Shown here: positions 1 to 6,658 of the stretch, in pieces
Layout: each line of letters begins with the position of its first letter
How positions within the stretch are numbered: position 1 is the first letter of the stretch
Origin: UBA7672 sp031419455
Lineage (GTDB): Bacteria; Pseudomonadota; Alphaproteobacteria; Caulobacterales; Hyphomonadaceae
Reading direction: 5' to 3'
DNA: 9,461 nt
NCBI GenBank assembly: GCA_031419455.1
Contig: JANOKS010000007.1
Location: 1 to 9,461 of the forward strand
The notes under the pieces: generated by a model
What the model saw: only the letters and a program-made list of their open reading frames with translations
Databases searched by the model: none
Told to the model about the DNA's origin: nothing
Translations under genes and position numbers: made by a program

Positions 1-3
1 AAC

Positions 4-18
4 GCCCCTGGCTGGGGC
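4..18. repeat. Small GC-rich inverted repeat at left edge
   Basis: GCCCC (4-8) and GGGGC (14-18) are perfect complements around a 5-base loop. A T-rich stretch follows only about 15 bases later (ttactttttg), so this is not a clean intrinsic terminator. It could end a gene lying to the left, or be chance in GC-rich DNA. The surrounding bases can also be read as an open frame (frame 1, from base 1), which weakens a terminator reading. Confidence 0.2.
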
Positions 19-146
19 AGCGCAATCACGTTACTTTTTGTCACGGCGTATCATTCCTTTGATGGAAAAGTGGAGACTCAGCACCCCCACGATACGCCGC
101 CCAACCCCTTCACGCCGTCACCAACTTTCGCGCATAGCTCCCTGTC

Positions 147-716
147 GTGTCCATCATCCAGTACGGAGAGAACTACGCAATCTGCATGCGCGCTTACGCC
201 AGCGAGTCCTGCCGCGAAAACGCTTGGCGGACCCTCTGCAACGCTGCGGACTCGCGCAACGGGTGCCAGCCTACCGATCCGGCCGGCGCGCCCGGCGCGA
301 AGCGCGCGGTGGACGGCATCCTCATTCTTGCGCTGAGTCGGTCCGCACTGACGCCAGAGCAGGACAAGGCGTTTGTTGCCGCCGCGGAGGCGGCCCTGGG
401 CGCTACCGATATTGAAGACAGGCTCACGGCAGCCGTGGAGACGCGGAGGCGTCTGCAGCGCCAGGTCGAGACAATGTTGGCCAATCAGCGCATGCTGGAG
501 GCGGCCAAGGCGTATGCGGACTATCTGGCCTCCGATCCGCTGTGGGCGCAGGGTCACTACAACAACGCGGTCGTGCTTGCGGGCCTTGAACTCTACCCCG
601 ATGCAATCGCAGCGGCGCAGAAGAGCATTTATCTCGAGCCCGAAGGTACGAGCGCCCGGATCGCAAGGGACCAGATCTATCAGTGGGAAGCGATGCAGGC
701 GCTGCCCGCCAGATAG
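147..716 (+). CDS. TPR-type protein, start uncertain, possibly 5'-truncated or frameshifted
   Basis: This frame encodes up to 189 aa from a GTG at 147; an in-frame stop (TAG 135-137) lies just upstream. Residues about 110-185 form a helical repeat unit (RMLEAAKAYADYLASDP, then WAQGHYNNAVVLAGLELYPDAIAA, then ARIARDQIYQWE). This closely resembles the C-terminal TPR unit common in proteobacterial scaffold proteins, so a protein-protein interaction role is inferred. The N-terminal part carries four cysteines (13, 22, 31, 40) but no signal peptide, which is odd because both downstream products are exported. No Shine-Dalgarno precedes 147; a GGAGAG at 165-170 is too far from the ATG at 186. Frame 1 is open from base 1 to about 336 with codon use that could be coding, so the true N-terminus may lie upstream and be separated by a frameshift. 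The stop is 23 bases before the next start, consistent with an operon. The TPR region is fairly sure; the start and intactness are not. Confidence 0.65.
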   Translation: MSIIQYGENYAICMRAYASESCRENAWRTLCNAADSRNGCQPTDPAGAPGAKRAVDGILILALSRSALTPEQDKAFVAAAEAALGATDIEDRLTAAVETRRRLQRQVETMLANQRMLEAAKAYADYLASDPLWAQGHYNNAVVLAGLELYPDAIAAAQKSIYLEPEGTSARIARDQIYQWEAMQALPAR

Positions 717-728
717 GATCGATAGCCC

Positions 729-733
729 GGAGG
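729..733 (+). promoter_or_regulatory. Shine-Dalgarno GGAGG fixing the start at 740
   Basis: GGAGG ends 6 bases before ATG 740. The frame is open further upstream (to 683), but that extension overlaps the preceding gene and lacks a ribosome site, whereas a start at 740 gives a classical signal peptide directly. Confidence 0.7.
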
Positions 734-739
734 CGCGCG

Positions 740-3079
740 ATGAAGCTGTTGAAGCCTCGCTCCTGGATACTGGGGTTTGCATGCGTCGCTGCGACCAGCG
801 GGATCGCGGCGGCACAGGGCGGCTGGTACTATGATTGGAGTTGCAGCAGCAGCCAGTGCGCGAGCGTGATGGGCGGAGGAAACGGAACGTTGGGGCCGTT
901 CTCGTCGCGAAGCGAATGCCAGAGTGCGCAGCAGACCTACATCATGGGTTCTTCCTGCTATCAGGCGGGCGGCTCCAGCGGCGCCTCCTCTTACGGTAGC
1001 CCTGGCGCGGAAATAGGCGCGGCCATCGGAAACGCCATCGTCGATGGCTTCATCGCAGGATTTCAGCAAGCCGAAGAAAATGCGCGTATCGAGGCGGAAA
1101 TCCGGGCGCGGGAGGCGGCGGAGGCGGAGGCGGCGCGACAGCGCGCGCTGCAGGACGCAGCCCTTGCAAACTACCAGCAGAACCAGGGCCTGCTCAGCAC
1201 TCTGCGGTCGCAGCCCGGGGCCCCCGGCGCGGCAGGCGCCATGCAGCTTCGCTCGGCGGACGACATGTTCGGCCCGGCGGCTGTCGAACAGGCGAGGGCC
1301 AATTACTGCACCGCACGGCTCAAGGCTGATGCTTACGCGAGCGCCATGCGTTCGCTGGATTTTGCCAGCAGTTCGGAACTCTACGACACCTACCGCAAGA
1401 TGTCGGTCGAGCAGCGCAGCGATACGATCAACCTTCTGCTGGACAATGCACTGGGAGTGTCCGCAGACCGCCTCGAAGCAGTCTCGAAACTGACGCCGGA
1501 AACCGTCGGTGCAGCAATCTCCAAAATGAGATCATTCGGTTTCGATGATCCGGTTGTCTTCGACAAGCTCAACGCGCTCGCGGCTGCTCGCGGTCAAACT
1601 GAGCAGGTCTCGAAGATCTGGGGCGAAACCGTCGAGGTCTTCGGCAGTCTCCGCAGCGGCTATGCGGTCGGCAGTGCTGATCTGGGCGAGCAGAACGGCA
1701 GGCTTGAAGCGCTCAGCGCGGCGCTTGGCGTGATGCAGAACAATCCCACACTGGGGATTGGAATCACCGGCTTTCAACTTGGTCTGAATGCAGGCTTCGC
1801 CTACACGCTCGATCATGGACTGCAAAGCGCCGATGCGCGGCTTGAAGCCGATCTGGCGCGGCAGAAGGAGTTGCAGGACAAGATCAAGACCAGCGTTCAG
1901 CAGGCGAATCTCACCAAGCTGTCGTGGCGCGGCGCCGGCGGCCAGGGCGAGCCAAACTGTCCAGGTGCGGGTGGCGCGCAGGCGCCTGCTGCCGCTCCGT
2001 CCGCCGCAGCCCCCGCAGTCCCCGCCGCTCCAGATCCGTTTGAGGCGATGCCGAGCAACGCAGCGGCGACACGCTCGCCGTTTGGTTCGAGCATCGGTTC
2101 GCCCGCCGCTGAACAGCAACAGCGTGAGCGCTATGCGTCTCATGCCGGCTTTGCGGATGCAGACACCGCGGTGACGCGCGCGCGCGAGGCGCAGGCGGCG
2201 GCGGAGACGTATGCCGACGACTTGCGCGCCATGATGCGCAACCCCGCTGCCTCGGTGGCCGACCGTAATGCTGCACGCCTGAAACTGCCCGACGCCCAGT
2301 CGGCGGCGACTAATTCGGCAAGCGCCGTGCGCGTGGCGGAGATCAAGCGCGACGAAGCAGCCGACGCCGCCGAAGCGCGGTTGCAGGCGGAGGCCCTTGC
2401 AGCGCAGCAAGCCGCCGTAGCCCAAGGGTTCGAGGCGGATGATTTCGCCAGCCTCCGCGACTCGCCAAACGCGGCGTCTGATGCTGGCGGCGGAAAGCTG
2501 ACGCCTTTCTCGACCGGCTCGGTTGGCTCTGGCGCCGCAGACCTTTCACCCGAAGACAAAAGGGGAGCGACGGCAGCTAAGTCGCAAATGGGTGTGTTGC
2601 GACACCTCACAGATGGCACTGACACCTTGGGCCAGGGGTTCGATGGCGGATCGGGCGGCGCGCGGGTGGTCGCGCCTATATCGGCGGCAACCGAGCCCGT
2701 CGCTGCCCGGGTGAGTTCCGACTACGGACTTGACCCGGATGTTGCGAGAAAGGTGGCCGGCGACGACACGTTCAAGAAAATCGAAGCAGACCTTCCCAAT
2801 AAACGGTCGAACGTCCAGATCGCCGAAGCCTCTCGCAAGAAGGCGTGGTTTGAGGCCAACAACTCACCCGTTGGCGCCGAGCAGGACGCCAAGGCCAAGA
2901 TCGCGCGAGAGGCCGATCTTGCCTACGACAAGGCCCAGCGCGAGTTGAATCAGTCGGTCAAGGATCAGAAGGCAGTTGTCGACCAATACATAAAGCTGAA
3001 CAAGCCGGTGACGGTGCGAAAGCCAAAGTCTTCCGAACCGCCTCCGCCTCGCGCTCCCTCTCCGCCCCCGGAGCGCTAG
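740..3079 (+). CDS. Large exported coiled-coil protein with Cys-rich N-terminal module, unknown function
   Basis: The product is 779 aa and I do not recognise its family. Residues 1-25 form a signal peptide (MKLLKPRSWILGF... ending AAA before Q26), so it should act in the periplasm or outside. Residues 28-75 form a compact module with cysteines at 35, 40, 60 and 73 and a GPFSSRSEC stretch, probably disulphide-bonded. A Gly/Ala-rich helix follows (about 88-108), like a short glycine zipper, then a highly charged Ala/Glu/Arg coiled coil (about 110-145). Residues 180-395 are mostly helical, with one further cysteine (190) and a moderately hydrophobic stretch near 336-356. An Ala/Pro-rich linker (about 410-435) leads to a second coiled-coil region (475-560), a Gly/Ser-rich section, another charged helix (about 690-755) and a proline-rich basic tail. 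No catalytic motif is visible; a structural or adaptor role is inferred. It sits between a TPR gene and a hydrolase gene, abutting the latter with no gap, so the two are probably translationally coupled. Confidence 0.85.
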   Translation: MKLLKPRSWILGFACVAATSGIAAAQGGWYYDWSCSSSQCASVMGGGNGTLGPFSSRSECQSAQQTYIMGSSCYQAGGSSGASSYGSPGAEIGAAIGNAIVDGFIAGFQQAEENARIEAEIRAREAAEAEAARQRALQDAALANYQQNQGLLSTLRSQPGAPGAAGAMQLRSADDMFGPAAVEQARANYCTARLKADAYASAMRSLDFASSSELYDTYRKMSVEQRSDTINLLLDNALGVSADRLEAVSKLTPETVGAAISKMRSFGFDDPVVFDKLNALAAARGQTEQVSKIWGETVEVFGSLRSGYAVGSADLGEQNGRLEALSAALGVMQNNPTLGIGITGFQLGLNAGFAYTLDHGLQSADARLEADLARQKELQDKIKTSVQQANLTKLSWRGAGGQGEPNCPGAGGAQAPAAAPSAAAPAVPAAPDPFEAMPSNAAATRSPFGSSIGSPAAEQQQRERYASHAGFADADTAVTRAREAQAAAETYADDLRAMMRNPAASVADRNAARLKLPDAQSAATNSASAVRVAEIKRDEAADAAEARLQAEALAAQQAAVAQGFEADDFASLRDSPNAASDAGGGKLTPFSTGSVGSGAADLSPEDKRGATAAKSQMGVLRHLTDGTDTLGQGFDGGSGGARVVAPISAATEPVAARVSSDYGLDPDVARKVAGDDTFKKIEADLPNKRSNVQIAEASRKKAWFEANNSPVGAEQDAKAKIAREADLAYDKAQRELNQSVKDQKAVVDQYIKLNKPVTVRKPKSSEPPPPRAPSPPPER

Positions 3080-4273
3080 ATGAGGGCGGCGCCCCAACTT
3101 CTGGTGCTAGCGGCGGTGATCCTTTCGGGCGTGGCCGCGGCGCAGAGCGCGGAAGTCATCGCGCCGTCGGACGTTCCGGATTTTCTTCCCTCGGTCGTTC
3201 GGCAGAAACTCGAAATCCAGCACCGCGACGTTTCATTCAGGCTGGATGGGCTGGTCGCGTTTTCCGAGTCACGCGACAGCAAGTGTTCCGCCATCCGTGC
3301 AAGCGATACCGCCTTGTTGGCGGACTGCCGTGCGTCGCTGGCGCAGCTGGACGCGGCGATCGCCGCCTATGACAAGCAGCGCCAGGCCTATGAGGCGGCG
3401 ATCACTGCCGCAGTGGGAGCCTTCTGGGCCACCCCCGGCATTGTTCGTGGCTTGAACGGGCGCGCCTACGTCACCAGTGGCAATGGCCTGGTCGGCGGCA
3501 CATCGTGGGTCATGAACTACAACGTGCCTCCCGGTGCATCGCGCGAGACAGCTGAGCGGCAGCGAGAAGAACTGAAGCGGCAGGCGCAGGAACAAGGCAA
3601 GACCTACGACGACGCCATCGACACGGCGCACTACAATTTCGCGATCGGCGTCGCGAGTTCGACGAACATTGCCTTCGATCTGGTACGCCGCGTGTCGCTG
3701 GACCAGCTGTCGCACGGGCAGTACACGGCCGATATCCAGAAGAGATATGACGCGCTGCGTGGAAGGCAGTTTGCCGAACTGGGGTGCCACAGCAATGGCG
3801 CGATGATCTGTCTGGCGGCTCTGCAGAACGGCGACGTGCTGGCGGGAAAGGTTGTCCTGTTCGGTCCCCAACTGACGGCCGAGAGCATCCGCATGTGGAG
3901 TCAGATGGTCGAGTCCGGTCAGGTTTCCTCGGTTGAATTCGTCGTCAATGCGAACGATCCGGTGCCCGCCTTGTCGCTCTACGCCAGCACCCGGTTCCGG
4001 CTCGACGAGGACGCGCGTCGCATCGCCGGCAAGCCGCTCTTTCGCAGCGCCACGGCACTGGGCGAGGCGGTGACTGAACTAGGTCCTCGCGTGAAGGTCT
4101 CGACTTACGCCTGCGCTGAAGCTGGTCTCTCCAATCTGACGGGTTGCCACGACATGGGAGCCTACCGAAAGAACAGGGCCTGCGAACGCCTTCAAGCCCT
4201 TCCTCGGGCGCTTGTGCCGGGGACCCGCCTGCCCGGCGGACAATTGCTCGCCGAACCACCGCCACCTTGCTGA
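3080..4273 (+). CDS. Exported alpha/beta-hydrolase-like protein with Ser-Asp-His triad
   Basis: The product is 397 aa. Residues 1-21 are a signal peptide (hydrophobic LLVLAAVILSGVAAA, likely cleaved before Q22). A helical region (about 75-115 and 155-185) precedes the catalytic half. GCHSNGA at 235-241 looks like the nucleophile elbow of an alpha/beta hydrolase (Ser238), followed by a helix and the strand KVVLFGP. NANDPVP at 290-296 supplies a likely acid (Asp293), and GCHDMGAY at 355-362 supplies the likely His (His357). Order and spacing fit lipase/esterase-like folds, including lipase-like domains in secreted toxins, but the substrate is unknown. The first Gly of the usual GxSxG elbow appears as Cys236 two residues before the Ser (CHSNG). 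Cysteines at 69, 83, 345, 356 and 368 could form disulphides. The start ATG directly follows the TAG of the previous gene, with GGAG at 3070-3073 as ribosome site inside that gene. The last 20 residues are proline-rich and end in Cys. Hydrolase assignment is moderately sure; biological role is unknown. Confidence 0.75.
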   Translation: MRAAPQLLVLAAVILSGVAAAQSAEVIAPSDVPDFLPSVVRQKLEIQHRDVSFRLDGLVAFSESRDSKCSAIRASDTALLADCRASLAQLDAAIAAYDKQRQAYEAAITAAVGAFWATPGIVRGLNGRAYVTSGNGLVGGTSWVMNYNVPPGASRETAERQREELKRQAQEQGKTYDDAIDTAHYNFAIGVASSTNIAFDLVRRVSLDQLSHGQYTADIQKRYDALRGRQFAELGCHSNGAMICLAALQNGDVLAGKVVLFGPQLTAESIRMWSQMVESGQVSSVEFVVNANDPVPALSLYASTRFRLDEDARRIAGKPLFRSATALGEAVTELGPRVKVSTYACAEAGLSNLTGCHDMGAYRKNRACERLQALPRALVPGTRLPGGQLLAEPPPPC

Positions 4274-4274
4274 A

Positions 4275-4814
4275 TCAATTCGAAGCTGCGCGCGTCGGAG
4301 TGAGCATCAGGCCGCCGCGCCTCTGCTCGTCGCTGATCGGGCGCCAGTTCTGGACGACATAGCCTTCCGAGCGCAGGCACACATCCATCGCGGAGAGGAT
4401 TCGGCCTTCCTGCTGCGCCTGTTCTGCCTCTGCGTTATTCATCAGTATCAGCGGGGCCACCAGAACGAGGACCGCACCCGTAGCCGCAATCGCTGCGCCG
4501 CTTGCAGCTACTCCTGCAGTGCCATAGGCGGCGGCCAAGGCCGACGAGCCTGCGACCGCGGCGCCGCCAGCAACAACCGCGGCGCCCGTACCGGCGAGGA
4601 TCAGTCCGCCTGCAGCGCCGCCACCTTCGCCCCTGAAGTTTGATGTACGACCGGCGGCAACCTGTTCCGAGCAATAGCCAAACGATTTGTCGTAGTCCGC
4701 CTGATTAATGGGCGGCGGCACCACATCGGCTGTGTATGGACGCGGCGTAGAACCGCAAGCAGACAGAGCTAGTAGGCCAAGGCATGCACCGATGCCGTTG
4801 AGTTCAGCCCGCAC
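4275..4814 (-). CDS. Glycine-zipper lipoprotein, unknown function
   Basis: The product is 179 aa from a GTG start. The start is chosen because a very strong ribosome site (AAGGGGAGG) sits just upstream and because it gives a classical lipoprotein signal with lipobox LSAC, lipidated Cys20. A longer frame upstream to 4934 would bury this signal and is unlikely. After a Pro-rich spacer and a Cys48-containing helix, residues 65-125 are almost wholly Gly/Ala/Val with small-residue periodicity, typical of glycine-zipper membrane segments. The C-terminal part holds AMDVCLRSEGYVV (143-154), a pattern often seen at the end of small glycine-zipper lipoproteins; Cys48 and Cys146 may pair. Gly at +2 does not suggest inner-membrane retention, so outer-membrane anchoring is inferred. 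The gene converges on the hydrolase gene with a single base between the stops, leaving no room for a separate terminator. Function is unknown; an envelope or partner role is speculative. Confidence 0.8.
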   Translation of the reverse strand: MRAELNGIGACLGLLALSACGSTPRPYTADVVPPPINQADYDKSFGYCSEQVAAGRTSNFRGEGGGAAGGLILAGTGAAVVAGGAAVAGSSALAAAYGTAGVAASGAAIAATGAVLVLVAPLILMNNAEAEQAQQEGRILSAMDVCLRSEGYVVQNWRPISDEQRRGGLMLTPTRAASN

Positions 4815-4819
4815 TGTAA

Positions 4820-4828
4820 CCTCCCCTT
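4820..4828 (-). promoter_or_regulatory. Strong ribosome binding site of the lipoprotein gene
   Basis: On the - strand this reads AAGGGGAGG, 5 bases before the GTG start at 4814. It is the best Shine-Dalgarno in the window and decides the start in favour of the lipoprotein reading. Confidence 0.75.
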
Positions 4829-5053
4829 TGAACACTTCGAGGATAACAGAACGCCGACGTACAGCCAGTGTCGAGGGAGAGGGGTCGCCACACGCCCTGA
4901 CGAAACATCCTGAGTGATTCCCTGCGGCAACCACCTACAGTCGCCCAGTACATTTCGTATTGCCGAGGCGCGATTAGCTGACGACCAATATGCAAGATGC
5001 GCCAACTAGGTGGTCTGCTTCCGCCGACAAACCCCAAATCGAGAGTTCACGGG

Positions 5054-5074
5054 AAAGCTTGTGATAGAAGCTTT
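5054..5074. repeat. Inverted repeat AAAGCTT / AAGCTTT
   Basis: AAAGCTT (5054-5060) and AAGCTTT (5068-5074) are perfect 7-base complements around a 7-base loop (gtgatag); a G-T wobble extends the stem by one. Each arm contains AAGCTT. It lies in gene-free DNA. It could be a weak hairpin, a protein-binding dyad or chance. Confidence 0.4.
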
Positions 5075-5142
5075 TGCGGCCATCGGCGGGTCCGACGCTC
5101 GCAAGCAGCTTTCATGCATATTTTCTAGCGGACATCACTATA

Positions 5143-5164
5143 CCTCCCGCGCTGCGCGCGGAGG
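5143..5164 (-). terminator. GC-rich hairpin downstream of the ATP-grasp gene
   Basis: CCTCCCGCGC (5143-5152), loop TGC, GCGCGGAGG (5156-5164) form a 9-bp stem with one bulged C. It begins about 24 bases beyond the - strand stop of the RimK-like gene, where an operon terminator would be expected. No U-tract follows on either strand, so it is either a poor intrinsic terminator or an mRNA 3'-end stabilising hairpin. Assignment rests on position and stem strength. Confidence 0.4.
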
Positions 5165-5188
5165 AGGAAAGCGGCGGTGGTCCAGAGA

Positions 5189-6658
5189 CTACGCGCTCAA
5201 CCGTTTCACGAACCACTCGGTGAGCTTGTTCCAGACGTCGCGGTCGGCTTCGTCTTCGACGCCGTGTTCGAGGTTGGGGTTGTCGTTGACTTCGATGACC
5301 ATGGGGCCGTCGGGGCCGGATTTGAGGTCGACGCCGTAGAAGCCGTCGCCGATGAGGTTGGCGGCGCGGACGGCGACGTCGACGACGTCAGCGGGGGCTT
5401 CGGCGACGGGGATGGATTTGTGGCCCCCTTCGAGGGACTCGCCGTCGTCCTGGTGCTTGATGATCTGCCAGTGGCCGCGCGCCATCTTGTACTGGCAGAC
5501 GAAGAGCGGCCGGCGGTCGAGGACGCCGACGCGCCAGTCGAATTCGGTGGGGACGAATTTCTGCGCGATGCAGAGGTCCGAGTCTTCGAGGAACTGCGCG
5601 ACGATCTCGCGGAGTTCCTGCATCGATGACGCCTTGCGGATGCCGCGCGAGAAGGAGCCGTCGGGGATTTTGAGGACGACAGGGAATTTCAGGCGGTCGG
5701 CGACGTCTTCGAGATCGGTCTTGTCCTGGATGATCATGGTCTCGGGAGCTGGTAGCCCCGCCCCAAGGAGACGCTCCCAGAGATAGACCTTGTTGGTGCA
5801 GCGGATCATCGAGATGGGATCATCGATCACCGGCATGCCTTCGGCGACGGCCTTCCGGGCGAAGCGGTAGGTGTGGTTCTTGATCGAGGTGGTCTCGCGG
5901 ATCATCAGGGCGTCGAATTCGCCGAGGCGGTTGAAGTCGCGGCGGGTGATCGGCTCGATCTCGACGCCGTCCTTTTCGGCCAGCCGCGCCCAGTGCTGCA
6001 GGCTTTCGACGTTGGAGGGGGCGAGCTTTTCGTTGGGATCGTGCAGGACGGCGATCGACCATTTCGGGACGACGCGGGCTTTCGGACTTTTCCAGGTGCG
6101 GCCGGTGTAGGCCGTGAGGCTCTTCACGAAGAAGTCGAGTTCCTCGTCTTCCAGCTTGGTGAAGGGTGTGATGCGGATGCGCTTGATCTTGAACTTGCCC
6201 GGGGCGCCGTTGGTAGTCGTGGTGACGACGACCACGGGGGCGCGATACCAGTCGAACAACTGGCGGCCGAACTTGCGGAAGCGCTCGTCCTCGACCTCGC
6301 CGAAGCAGACGACGAGACGTTCGGGCACGGGGCCCTTGGCTGGGTTCTTGTTCAAATCCTTGTGGAGCAGCTCTTCGAGGATCGAGGCGGTGTCATCCGG
6401 GATTTCGCGGTCGTAGAGGTCGAGCAGTGTCTCGACGGTGGGGATGACGCGGTGGCCGCGTGCCTCGCCGAGGAGGGAGGCGTAGTACCCGTCCGTCTGG
6501 TAATTGTAGTTGCGGGCGAGGTTGATGATCTTGGGGCGCGAGCCGGACAGCAGTTTCGGCTGCAGGACATAGTCGCGCGTCGTCATCATGCGGAACGGCG
6601 CGCCCAGAGCAGCCAGGTCCCGCAGGTCGTCCGCAATCAGGATCCAGTCATACCTCAA
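5189..6658 (-). CDS. RimK-like ATP-grasp ligase with RLAN-type N-terminal domain
   Basis: The product is 489 aa. The N-terminal part (about 1-190) contains INLARNYNYQTDGYYASLL and EARGHRVIPTVETLLDLYDR, characteristic of the RimK-like ATP-grasp N-terminal (RLAN) family. The C-terminal part (about 285-489) is an ATP-grasp domain: FPVVLKIPDGSFSRGI (325-340, with Lys330 and the Gly-rich loop), DWRVGVLDRRPLF (374-386), FYGVDLK (440-446, Asp444) and VIEVNDNPNLEHGVED (454-469, metal-binding Glu456 and Asn458). The family uses ATP to join a carboxylate to an amine through an acyl-phosphate. RimK itself adds glutamate to ribosomal protein S6, but RLAN-type members are much longer and their substrates are largely unknown. 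The start is TTG at 6658, chosen because MRYDWILIADDLRD fits the family N-terminus; an ATG at residue 24 would remove conserved sequence. It overlaps the upstream GNAT gene by 11 bases, so the two are co-translated. All ATP-grasp residues look intact. Confidence 0.92.
   Translation of the reverse strand: MRYDWILIADDLRDLAALGAPFRMMTTRDYVLQPKLLSGSRPKIINLARNYNYQTDGYYASLLGEARGHRVIPTVETLLDLYDREIPDDTASILEELLHKDLNKNPAKGPVPERLVVCFGEVEDERFRKFGRQLFDWYRAPVVVVTTTTNGAPGKFKIKRIRITPFTKLEDEELDFFVKSLTAYTGRTWKSPKARVVPKWSIAVLHDPNEKLAPSNVESLQHWARLAEKDGVEIEPITRRDFNRLGEFDALMIRETTSIKNHTYRFARKAVAEGMPVIDDPISMIRCTNKVYLWERLLGAGLPAPETMIIQDKTDLEDVADRLKFPVVLKIPDGSFSRGIRKASSMQELREIVAQFLEDSDLCIAQKFVPTEFDWRVGVLDRRPLFVCQYKMARGHWQIIKHQDDGESLEGGHKSIPVAEAPADVVDVAVRAANLIGDGFYGVDLKSGPDGPMVIEVNDNPNLEHGVEDEADRDVWNKLTEWFVKRLSA

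Larger units (their letters stand above)
4829..5188. other. Intergenic stretch without a convincing gene
   Basis: About 360 bases lie between the lipoprotein ribosome site and the stop of the ATP-grasp gene. Short open frames on both strands lack ribosome sites, recognisable motifs or consistent codon use. Composition is less GC-rich than the flanking genes. Two inverted repeats are present (5054-5074 and 5143-5164, listed separately). The stretch must contain the promoter of the leftward lipoprotein gene, but no clear -35/-10 pair can be assigned. It might hold the remains of a decayed gene; nothing recognisable remains. Confidence 0.5.

Noticed and set aside
78..815. Long - strand open frame opposite the TPR gene
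   Set aside because: It is Arg/Gly/Leu-rich low-quality sequence antisense to a better + strand frame, with no ribosome site or motif; a GC-rich shadow.
1110..1137. GGAGGCGGC-like simple repeat
   Set aside because: It encodes the Ala/Glu/Arg coiled coil of the exported protein; codon bias and helix composition explain it.
1532..2425. 297-codon - strand open frame inside the large exported protein gene
   Set aside because: It is antisense to a gene with signal peptide, ribosome site and coherent domain layout; composition is Arg/Gly/Cys-rich as expected of a shadow frame.
4815..4934. N-terminal extension of the lipoprotein frame
   Set aside because: It would place residues before a clear lipoprotein signal and bypass the strong AAGGGGAGG ribosome site.
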